64,000 nt of DNA from Lepidurus packardi (lineage: Eukaryota > Arthropoda > Branchiopoda > Notostraca > Triopsidae), in the NCBI GenBank assembly GCA_023053545.1, contig JAKZAN010000005.1, positions 12,834,001-12,898,000 of the forward strand, written 5' to 3'. Below are positions 33,476-43,650 of the stretch, piece by piece. Numbering within the stretch: the first letter of the stretch is position 1; each line of letters starts with the position of its first letter. A model generated the notes under the pieces. It saw only the letters and a list, made by a program, of their open reading frames with translations, searched no databases and was not told the DNA's origin. The position numbers and the translations under genes are program-made.

Positions 33476-34604
33476 ATGCAGTCCAAACTTGACGAAATAC
33501 TCGAAGAATTTACCAGTGAAGCTCATGGTAATAATGCTTGTTAATTAGCGTATCAATTGCCGAACATTTAAGGTAATTACTTGTTCTTTTCTTACCGGTA
33601 GATCTTTACTTGCATAAAGAAGTTCCTATTTTGGAAAGTCCTCCAACAGCTTCGGAATTTTATAAGGATTATGTGTCTGCCAACCGACCCGTAATTATAA
33701 AAAATGCAATACGACATTGGCCAGCTTTGGATAAGTGGAAATTACCGTATTTTCGGTAGATTTTCAAAGAATTAACGAATCTTTGAATGAATTTGTAACT
33801 ATTTTTTAGGGAGAAATATGGCGACAAACAAATTAAAGTTGCGGTGACACCCAATGGTTACGCAGATGCAATAGATGGCGACAGATTCGTCTTGCCTGAG
33901 GAGTGCGAAATGCCTTTCGGCGATCTAATTACCATTTTGGAAAATCCATCCAACTTTCCTGGGGTTTATTACCTGCAAAGGCAGAATTCCAACCTCTCGG
34001 AAGAACTTCCCGAATTCCTGGAAGACATCAAGGAGTTGAACTTTGCATCAGAAGCGTTTAATCAGAAACCTGACGCAATAAACTTCTGGCTTGGGGATGA
34101 AAGAGCCGTAACGTCAAGTAAACCAATCGCTTTTCACTTGGACGATTCTTTAGAATTCATGTTGCGGTTTTTCTAGTGCATAAAGATCCATATGAGAATG
34201 TTTATTGCGTCGTTGCGGGCTACAAAGACTTTATTTTACATCCGCCCACTGATCTACCATGGGTGCCTTATAGATCGTATCCCCAAGCAGCTTATAAACA
34301 TGAAGCGAACCAGGGAAAATGGGATATTGTTCCTCAAACGGACATGGAACCGGTACCTTGGATTTGTATCGACCCTCTGAAGCCGGATTTGGAGCAATTT
34401 CCCGATTATGCCAAAGCTAAAGCAATTCACTGCCGAGTCGAAGCGGGAGATGCCTTTTATCTACCATCCCTGTGGTTCCATCACGTACGCCAATCCCATG
34501 CGTGCCTAGCAGTCAACTTTTGGTACGATATGGAGTACGATATCCGGTACAACTACTTTGAGCTGTTGCGGAAACTTGTCAGCTTGAAAGAACAGAACTC
34601 TTGA
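33476..34604 (+). CDS. JMJD7: JmjC-domain (3S)-lysyl hydroxylase JMJD7
   Basis: Four exons (33476-33527, 33602-33755, 33810-34117, 34177-34604) give 313 residues; human JMJD7 has 316. It is an Fe(II)/2-oxoglutarate oxygenase that in mammals hydroxylates a lysine of the translation-factor GTPases DRG1/DRG2. Seen: [40 protein letters not shown] and the metal triad: His173 and Asp175 in [13 protein letters not shown], and the distal histidine in [21 protein letters not shown] follows near the C-terminus. Exon 3 to 4 joins within the methionine codon before HKD. No organelle signal is seen, consistent with a cytosolic enzyme. Confidence 0.96.
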
Positions 34605-34649
34605 ATATAGTATATAGTCAAACTTGGAATATATCAATGCCTGAAGGAC

Positions 34650-35610
34650 TACTCCGTGTTTCAATTCAAGAAGGAAATCTACTTTTGCTTGGTTCATGTT
34701 TTTAGGAATTAAAGAACAGGATTGGTCCTCATTGTACTGGACCCAAGTACTTCAGGAACGTAAATATTGGTTTAAGGAGTAGGTTTTGGTTTAACATATA
34801 CATCTTAACGGTTTAGATGTAAGATAATTCTGATCCGGAATTTGAATTGAGATACACTGTCAAGTTTCATAACGCTACTGCGGCGAAAACAGGAACTAAG
34901 GGGAACATCCACTTGCTTATCACTGCGCTAAAGCATTCAAGAAGGAAATCTACTTTTGCTTGGTTCATGTTTTTAGGAATTTAAGAACAGAGGATTGGTC
35001 CCAAGTACTTCAGGAACGTAAATATTGGTTTATGGGTAGGAGCATGTACATCTTAACGGTTTAGATTTAATATAATTCTGATCAGGAATTGGAATTGAGA
35101 TACGCTGTCAAGTTTCATAACGCTACTGCGGCGAAAACCGGAACTAAGGTGAACATCCAGTTGCTTATCACTGCGCTAAAGCATTCAAGAAGGAAATCTA
35201 CTTTTGCTTGGTTCATGTTTTTATGAATTAAAGAACAGAGGATTGGTCCCAAGTACTTCAGGAACGTAAATATTGGTTTATGGGTAGGAGCATGTACATC
35301 TTAACGGTTTAGATTTAATATAATTCTGATCAGGAATTGGAATTGAGATACGCTGTCAAGTTTCATAACGCTACTGCGGCGAAAACCGGAACTAAGGTGA
35401 ACATCCAGTTGCTTATCACTGCGCTAAAGAATTCAAGAAGGAAATCTACTTTTGCTTGGTTCATGTTTTTAGGAATTTAAGAACAGAGGATTGGTCCCAA
35501 GTACTTCAGGAACGTAAATATTGGTTTATGGGTAGGAGCATGTACATCTTAACGGTTTAGATTTAAGATAACTCTGATCAGGAATTGGAATTGAGATACA
35601 CTGTCAAGTT
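34650..35610. repeat. Tandem repeat containing copies of a DUF1397 terminal-exon end
   Basis: Three to four units of about 246-250 bases (landmark GGAATT.GAATTGAGATAC at about 34838, 35084, 35334 and 35580). Each carries the last codons of gene A's final exon in antisense (TCATAACGCTACTGCGGCGA and following) plus 3' flank such as ATTCAAGAAGGAAATCTACT. Only the rightmost copy continues into the intact gene. Confidence 0.88.
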
Positions 35611-37175
35611 TCATAACGCTACTGCGGCGAAAACCGGAACTAAGGTTAACATCCAGTTGCTTATCACTGCGGTTAGCGCAGAACTAGTGGAGTGGAAGTC
35701 GCAAGGGAGTTTCCGGAGTACGACGCTAAAGAATTCCCTCATGATTTCCGCTGGTCGCTTGTTCTGGCATTGCTTAAGTTCCGCTACCGCACAGGAACTC
35801 GCGTCGGATAGCACTCTAACGTTGGTAAAGACTCCGTTAAAATTTGAAATCCCCAGACAGAATATTCTTGAGTAACTCACTTGCAGTTTTTGCTATTAAA
35901 TTCAAGAAGATCGTCCATATCATTCTTCATAAAACGCTTGAGTTTGTCCCAGCATTGATCGACACCTTTTCCTTGAGATTTGACGCATTTCTCACCGTCA
36001 TTTTTGATTAATTCTATTGTAAAAAAAAATCCATAATTTCGTATAATTAGCAATACGCCTTTAGTGTTCTATATGGAATTCTTTCTGATTCAAATATTAC
36101 ATTATATAAAAAGGAAGTTGCTTTTTCTTTACGATGTTGATAACTTACCGATATATCTCGCTCCTTTATCGTAACATGCATGATCCATGCCAGCCGATAC
36201 TGCGTTCCATATGCCGTTTAGGTTTTTTCCCTCTGTGGGAGTCAAGCATACCAGTGTTGCATCAACTAATGGACGGAGGCACTTTCGTATCGTCCCGAAA
36301 CCCCTTCAAATAGGAAGATTCACAAACTTTAGTGTTTATTTCAGTAGAATGAAACTTCAGTTTTATACAACTAACAGATCCCCAGTGTTTGTTTGAACTT
36401 ACCCACAAATGTTGTCAATCCCTTGCTGTAGGGTAAACCTGTCTGAAGAACCCGTCATAATACGAGGCAATTCATCTTGATAGTGTTGAAATGCTTCCAC
36501 AATTGGACCCAAGCATGAAAGGAAATTGGTCATTTCATTCTGTCAAGAAAGGCACCGTTAATCCTGGCCAACAAACTACAAGCATTTTGGGATGTTTTTA
36601 CTTGGATTCTGTCATACGCTGCTCGGTTCCTAGTCTGATCACGACACTTGTTTTCCAAATCATGGAAAGCGGGCACGAAGTCTGCAAAACTACCCAAAAC
36701 TTCTTGCATCTGTTTTTGTCGCTCTGAAAGCAATAGTTTGATTTACAAATACTGGAATTAAAACATTATCGATTAGCCAGCTTCAAGTGGTACTTTAAGC
36801 AACACACTATTTACTTTGGAATTCTTAGCCTATTTTTAGATTTCTTAGCCTATTAGCGTAGAGAAGAGTCTACACAGCTACGATTAGTCACAAGTTTGTA
36901 AACACTTTACGATCTACGTTACTTTAAAACGACATATACCTTTATTTAGCATGTCAAATCTAATGAAAATGAGATAATTAAAGTTGTAATTTGTTTGTAT
37001 GTTTGAGTTTAATAGGATTATCTTTGGCATGAATATGTTTGTGTTGCACAAAATAAAATGTGTCTTGCCGTAAGATTTCCGCATCACTGTGTAAATTACC
37101 TTGTTGGTTACCATCTGCACCACAACCTAGGCAAAAAACAGCACAACACACTACGATTGTTTTCCAAGACGCCAT
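35611..37175 (-). CDS. DUF1397 secreted protein A (27 kDa hemolymph protein family)
   Basis: Six exons (37100-37175, 36602-36723, 36403-36539, 36149-36303, 35881-36013, 35611-35815) give 275 residues. The family is known from insect hemolymph as Cys-rich secreted proteins of unclear role. Seen: a signal peptide (MASWKTIVVCCAVFCLGCGA), a conserved central exon ending ACYDKGARYIG, and a penultimate exon with paired cysteines (KCVKSQGKGVDQCWD). The family C-terminal block is CAVAELKQCQNKRPAEI...LPC. The C-terminus is hydrophobic (ISNWMLTLVPVFAAVAL), resembling a GPI-attachment signal. Phases at all five introns match genes B and C. It is the leftmost of three tandem paralogs, and its 3' end has been amplified downstream. 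Confidence 0.85.
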
Positions 37176-38473
37176 TTCGCCAAACAATCTCATCCACACC
37201 GAACTAAGCGGAATGAATCCGATCGTTTTCAAACGCTAATGGATTTTTTTAAACAACAAACTCCCCTTTTATAGCCAGAAAAAGCTGGATGTGGTTAACC
37301 CAAGCCGAGATACAATGGAATGTTAAACTAATAGGCACTGAAAACGTATGCTCTGGAAAATACATGTTGAAATCGGAAGTAACATTGGTTGTGGTTTGTG
37401 AAATGGAAGAATGACGCTCTATTTCGTTTCATTTTCATTGCGTTTCTTTCTCTGCTTAGAAAATAGACAAATACATCAAATGTCAAAAAAGTATGTATAA
37501 TACAAACTTCGATTGCGTACAACGTACAGTACGTTCACGGGTTTAAGGGAATACGTAGGGATTTTTCCTACGAAATTTTTCCTAAGAAATAATTAACCCA
37601 AGTCGGTAAGGAATTTTATTGCTTTTCTTTCTCTGATGAGGAATTAGAAAAACTCAGAAAATCGTGTATCAAAGATGTGTATTACTCATAACTTCGATTG
37701 TGTACAACGTACAACATATCTGTTGGTTAATATGAAATATAATTAAATGAATGTAAAAGTTTGTCTGCCGTATAGTTTCATTATAATTAGTATAACTTTC
37801 GCAACTTTAGGAAATATAAGGCAAAACTATCTTCTGCAATAGAAGAAGAATAGAAAATGAATAGAAAATCCAATATCAACGTCGTAAAACGAGGGTAATG
37901 AGAACAGCAGTCAAAGTTAGGAATGTATCAAAGATTGGCCGAGTTGTTTTTCGTTTCAGGAATGGGATCCGAACTCAGAAAGCGCTAGATTGTTTAAGTT
38001 ATGTTGGATTGCAATGGAATATTAGTTACAGGTCCAAGTTGCAATGAAAGTGATGGCCGTGAGGTTATGCGGCGAATGTGTATAATAAATAACACGGATT
38101 TAGAGACAAGTAAGGGATAAGTAAGGGATTTTTCCCTACCCAAAACACTGTAAATGAAATTCTAACAAACAACAACATGGACACTGGAAATGAAACTGAA
38201 CGTTTTCTTAATTCGTAACTTTAATTTAGAAACAAAAGTTTGCAATGGAATATTAGTTACAGGCCCAAGTTGCAATGAAAGTGATGGCCGTGAGCTTATG
38301 CGGCGAATGTGTATAATAAATAACACGGATTTAGAGACAAGTAAGGGATAAGTAAGGGATTTTTCCCTACCCAAAACACTGTAAATTACATTCTAACAAA
38401 AAACAACATGGACACCGGAAATGAAACCGAACATTTTCTTAATTCATACCATTAATTTAGAAAGAAAAGTGAA
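37176..38473. other. Intergenic region with relic and tandem duplication
   Basis: No intact gene. At about 37790-37990 is a decayed antisense copy of the end of a gene-C-like terminal exon (AAGTTAGGAATGTATCAAAG, GCCGAGTTGTTTTTCGTTTC). A block of about 230 bases is duplicated in tandem at 38012-38240 and 38242-38465 (landmark GCAATGGAATATTAGTTACA, also TGATGGCCGTGAG.TTATGCG). The gene A promoter should lie just right of 37175. Confidence 0.6.
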
Positions 38474-40129
38474 CTAAGGTGACGATCCTGTTCCTTTAAC
38501 AAGGTTTTTCTTGCAAGGAAAATTGTGAAGTACTGCGTTAAAGAAGCCCTCCAGGTTTTCAGCTGGTCGCTTGTTGGGACATTGCTTAAGTTCATTTACA
38601 GCACAGGAACTGGCGTCGAAAAGCACGCTAGTATTGGAAAAGAACACAAGTTAAATTGACCCAAATGACTAAATAGGCTTTTGCGTAACTCACGTGCAAG
38701 TTTTCTTATTAAACTCAAGAACGTCTTGCCATGGCTCCTTTTCTAAAGTCATGATTTTGGCATGGCATTCCGTTACACCTTCATCACGAGATCTCACGCA
38801 TTCCTCAGCGTCATTTTCCATGAATTCTGCAGAGAAAAAATTCCGTAAAATTCCCATAATTACTATGAAACCTTACATATATGGCAGGTTTTATATTAAA
38901 GGATTTATACGCGGTTTTGATGGATTTTGATCAAACTTACCGATATATCGTGATCCGTTTTGATGACATAAATAGTCAACGCCATCGAATAGAGCGTTCC
39001 ATATGCTCATTATATTTTCTGCTTCTTTGGGAGTGAAACATATCAGTACCGCGATTACTAGTGGACGACCACATCTTTGTAACTTCGAAAAGGCACTGTA
39101 AAAAAACGATGGAAAATCCAAGATTTTAAGAATTTCTTAAGAAATTTCTTAAGAATTTCGATTCAGGTGAAAATGAAGCATCAAGACACACTTTGTTAAG
39201 ACTTACTCGCAGGTTTTTGTCAATGATATCTGCATCTGCTCTTTGTCTGATACATTCGTGAACTTTTCAGGGAAGTCATCACCATAGAGCTCTAAGAAAG
39301 TCTCAAAGGGTTTCAAGCATTCTAAGGTGTTGTTCGCTTCAGCCTGCGAAGAAATGCAAGGTTGAAATAATGTAGCTACATTTTGGGTTGTAACTTACAT
39401 AGATATTATCAATCGCTTCTTGACCGTTTTTCTTAAGACACTTAGCTTCCATATCCGACATATTAGGCAAGAAACTGTCTCTACGACCTTCGGCTTCTTG
39501 CACCTTGTTTCCTTGATCTGAAACAAAAATAGTTTGATTTAGGAACACTGGAATTAAAACAGTTTTTATGAATGGCTTGGATTTGATAATTTTGTGCCAT
39601 AAAACTACGTAAGAATGTCTACACTACGTAAGAATGTCAACTACATAGAATGTCTAGCCTAGTAATACGCAGAAGAGTCTTCAGAGCTCTGAATTACCGT
39701 CACCAACCAGTAACCGTTACTTACTGTGCACGCAAACTATCGTAGATGGTTTACGTTATGATCTACGATAGTTTGCACATCTTTTTTAATATGGAATATA
39801 ACTAAACGAATCTAGTTATATAATATACATTTGAATTAATTATATTTATTTAGTGATATTTTATAACTTTATTTAGTGTATTTATTATTATTTTTTTTAC
39901 AGAAAGATAAGTTAATGACAACAAAGTTTGTCAGTCACACTAAACATTACCTAGCGAGTTGTAAGGACTTTATTTAGTTTATTTATTATTATTTTTTTAC
40001 AGAAAGATAAGTTAATGACAACAAAGTTTGTCAGTCACACTAAATATTACCTAGCGAGTTGTAAGGACCTGCATTACAACCAACGAACAAAACAGTACAC
40101 AAAACTGCTGCTGTTTTCCAAAACTCCAT
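38474..40129 (-). CDS. DUF1397 secreted protein B
   Basis: Six exons (40069-40129, 39399-39517, 39207-39343, 38941-39095, 38694-38826, 38474-38627) give 252 residues. Exons 3, 4 and 5 have the same lengths as in gene A (137, 155, 133), showing recent common origin. Seen: a signal peptide (MEFWKTAAVLCTVLFVGCNA), LECLKPFETFLELYGDDFPE, a 155-base exon ending LCHQNGSRYIG, paired cysteines ECVRSRDEGVTECH, and the block CAVNELKQCPNKRPAEN...FPC. Unlike A and C it lacks a hydrophobic C-terminal tail and ends in a short basic stretch (KKNLVKGTGSSP), so it is predicted to be freely secreted. Part of intron 1 is duplicated (39870-40068), including the donor. Confidence 0.83.
39870..40068. repeat. Two-copy repeat in gene B intron 1 including the splice donor
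   Basis: A unit of about 100 bases (TACAGAAAGATAAGTTAATG, then ACAACAAAGTTTGTCAGTCA, then TAGCGAGTTGTAAGGAC) is present at about 39870-39968 and 39970-40068. On the coding strand the last part is the donor GTCCTTACAACTC of exon 1, so the donor exists twice. Confidence 0.85.
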
Positions 40130-41543
40130 TTTGACGAAACAGTGTACTTCAAGTTAATCCAAGAGAAAAGGAGCACTGAAACTACACCGTGATAGAATAC
40201 TAACGAGTACAAAGGCCCAACCTCGACCTTTATATCGCCACGAGTCTAAGAAGCTTTAGATGAACGCAACTGTTAATATAAAGCCCCCGAGGTTGGGTTT
40301 TTCATGACTAATCTTCCAGGAAACAGGACACCTTGCTTTTCAAATTATGTATCTAGTATTGGGGTCATATTTCCTTTATAAAACATCTTAACCAAACCTG
40401 TTTTGTTGACTGGGGAACCCCAAGCATTTCCTACCATGACTTATGAAGGTCAATAAACGCCCTCCGGTGGCACGGTTGGTCGTACCTCAACCGTATAGAT
40501 TTTTTTTTTACCTAATACACACATAAATTAAAAAATAAATAAAATAAATATGTATGAGTTATCATACACATTTATTATACATATTATACATATATAGTTA
40601 TTAGAGTTATTAGAGAGTTATTAGAGTTATAGAGTTATATAGAGTTATTAGAGTTATAGAGTTATCATACATATTTTAGTTATCATACATATGTTAGGTT
40701 GTAGTTGTAAAATGGGAACACTAGTCCCCAAACTTTTGAGGCATTTGCTTAAATGATCGGAAGTCAAAGTGAAGTTGTGATTTTGTGAAAGCCGAGAATG
40801 GCGTTGTATTTGCTTTCCTTGTATTTCAATTTAGGAATTCTTTGCTACAGTTTTGCGGGGAATTTTCTTTGACTACTTTTAAGAAACGCATGTCAAACAT
40901 ATCTTCTGACATGCACAAAGAATATAAAACCAAAATTCAACGTCGTAAGACAAGGGTAATACGAACAAGAGCCAAAATTTGGAATGCCTAGCCCAAATTC
41001 CAGCCCAGAGTATTGATATCTTTTCCCCGAGACTCTGCATTTCGGAAATCCAGCTTTGAATAATTCTGTAGTAAAAAAAAAACTCGTATAATTAGCATTA
41101 AGCACTGAGTATTCTATGGAATCCGTTATGTGACTGATTCCATTATGTGCTGACTGGGGAATCCCCAGCAATACCTGAACGCGAACCGCAGTCTGCGGTC
41201 ATGAACTGCGATTTACAGTAGGCCAGACCTATACAGTATAGATTGTTTTCCTAATAACCATATAAATTTCGTTAAAAAACAAACAAAAATGTGGATGAGT
41301 CATCATATTAGGTTACAGGAGTAAAAACCCGAACGCTAATCCACAAACTATCAAGAAATAGCTTAAATGATCGGAAGTCAAAGTAAAGTTGTGATTGTGT
41401 AACAAGTCGGGAATGGCGTTGCACTTGCTTTTCTTGTATTTCAATTTAGGAATTCTGGGCTACAGGATTGCGGGGCATTTTCTTTCACTGCTTTACGAAA
41501 TATAAGGCAAAAAAATCTTCTTCCATAGAAGAAGGATACAAAA
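40130..41543. other. Intergenic region with DUF1397 relic
   Basis: No intact gene. A segment at about 40740-40990 is a diverged copy of 41340-41600, the 3' flank and last codons of gene C (shared ATGATCGGAAGTCAAAGT, TTGTATTTCAATTTAGGAAT). This indicates the decayed end of another paralog. A simple repeat of GTTATTAGAGTTATAGA lies at about 40595-40690. The gene B promoter lies just right of 40129. Confidence 0.6.
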
Positions 41544-42975
41544 TCATCCACGTCGAAAAACAAGGGTAATAACAACAGGAGCCAAAGTTAGGAATGCATC
41601 CAAGATTTGCGCTGATGCCGAGTTGTTTCCCGTTTCAGCAACGGACGCCGACCCCAGATCGGTACTCGCGGAAGCTCTATTTTTCACCACTGATTCTTCG
41701 CCGCACGGAGTCGTCTTCAACATCGCGTTGAGCAGCGACTCCACGATATTGGAAGGAGTGGAATTTTTGCATTTTTTCAACTCCTTCACCACGCAATTAC
41801 GCACTTCGTGGATGGTCCTAAGAGCTCTCCATCAAACATCCTCTTTCGTAAAACCAACTACTTCAATATGTACCTGCAGTTCACCTCGTCTAATACAAGG
41901 ATGTCGGATTCAGTCTGATTCAAGTTTAAATTTTCGAAGCAATTGGGCAAAAAATCCGTTCTTGAGCGAATACATTCTTGGCCTTCTTCGCCCAAAAACA
42001 CTTGAGAAAATGGCACCCAAATTAGACAGTTTGAAATACAAAGTACAAAGAAACGAAATATTTACGAGCAATGCGATCGCCGCCTTTGTAGCAAACAAAC
42101 TCTAAGGCCGCATCCAGCGCTTTCCACGCTGATTCGACAGTTGCATTTTCCTGTTCAGTGAGGCAAACTCGGCCATGGTCAATCACAGGACGAATACACG
42201 TCTTCATGTCAGCTTGTTTCCTAAATTATGTACAAAATTAGGAGAATATTTGTGGACTTGGACATTTTTTTTTATTTTTTTTTGAATTACATGCAGTATT
42301 TTTTGAAAATCTCATCCAATGTTCCAGTGTTCTTGGCTTCTTCTATCTCATTTTCTAATTCTTTCTGATTGAAAAGGTCCGACAAGCAGCTCATGGCGCT
42401 ATTGCCCTCTTCCTGGATTTGAAATTGAAACCCAATTAAGTTTATCAATTTATTCGATTAGTATTGATAGGATTATTGTATGATGCGAACTTGGATTGCT
42501 TCTTTAACATCGTAGCCATTTTCCGCGTTACAGCGATCCAAGCGTTTTTGAATGATATTATTATAATCCGGCATATTCGTCGGGGGTTGGAAGTTCTGGT
42601 CCACACCAGGCAGATTATCTGTAATTGATATAATAACTATGAGTATATCTGTATGCGGTTTCCGTCAACGAGAAGGGAGTGTTTATTAGTGTAGAACAGA
42701 CTGAACGTTTAAGCGGAAATGTGTCATAGGAAATGACCATTTTTGTTTAGAACTATGAGTCGTCGGGATCGTGGGAAGAAAAAAAAGGGGGGGTATCAGG
42801 TTACTGTTAAATGAAGCTCAAATATTCTCGTCGTTTTCTTCGATTGTTTGTCAGATTGTCACACGTAATTAATTTTGTTTTGAATGTGGAGATAATGCTT
42901 ACCGAAAATGGAACTGGCTGAAGTAGATCTAACGATGAACATAAAGGTTAATACGTTTATTGCGAGAGATTTCAT
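41544..42975 (-). CDS. DUF1397 secreted protein C
   Basis: Six exons (42903-42975, 42491-42618, 42291-42412, 42066-42220, 41874-42000, 41544-41817) give 292 residues. It is the most insect-like of the three: AKNTGTLDEIFKKYC, MKTCIRPVIDHGRVCLTEQE, CYKGGDRIA, and CVVKELKKCKNSTPSNIVES followed by LLNAMLKTTPC parallel the lepidopteran 27 kDa hemolymph protein. Signal peptide MKSLAINVLTFMFIVRSTSA. An extra Ser/Ala-rich spacer precedes a hydrophobic C-terminal segment (ILDAFLTLAPVVITLVF), suggesting a GPI or membrane anchor. Intron phases equal those of A and B, but exon lengths differ except exon 4 (155), so C is the older branch. It is divergent from EPS15. Confidence 0.86.
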
Positions 42976-43650
42976 GTTTGCTTTGTTTTACTGGGCGAAC
43001 AAAGATGAAGAAAGCGAAGACTACACTGGATACTGTAACTTTGCAGAGGTATTTTTGTGAAGGTTTGAATTTGAGCACAAGATATGTGAATGGGGCGTTT
43101 TCGACGCAGAGGTTATCACTTTGCGAAGCTCTTTCCCTAGTTGAGGCTCATCTAACCCAATCACCAGACTAGCTTTCGTAGTTTATTGTTTACGAAAATG
43201 TTTGAAGGCAGCTAAGGTTTTTCACTCTTGCTAGTGGACTTGGTAGTTGTCTCTGCAGTCGACTTCAAGGACACGCGATTTGGATTCGAAGGCTTGCAAG
43301 TGTTGTGTATAAACCGGTCGGTGGGCGAAGAAACGAATGGACTGGGTTCGGCTCAGTTTATAATTTAAAATTCGCAGCTTGGCTGCCTAGACGTCTAGGC
43401 AGGCGGCTGGGAAGTGAATTTCGAAAAGCTCACGCGTTAGTTATCGACCCCGCTCGGTATCGATTTCAGCTCCGCCTTTTGCGTGATGGCGGCTTAACTC
43501 TCCACCTTCAATCCCCGCCCAGTTAGCAATGGCTGCTTTGCACTCGCCCACTCCGAGTGACAGAATCTCGATGTTTTAAAATTAATTCCGGGTGTTCTTC
43601 GAGGGGCAACTGGGTGTCTATTGAATTCAATTGAACCCTATTACACTACA
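42976..43650. promoter_or_regulatory. Divergent region DUF1397-C / EPS15 with 20-base palindrome
   Basis: These 675 bases separate two divergent start codons. A perfect 20-base palindrome, CTGCCTAGACGTCTAGGCAG, lies at 43383-43402 within a GC-richer block (43300-43540). No TATA box is evident for EPS15. Short open frames here lack family resemblance. Confidence 0.45.
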
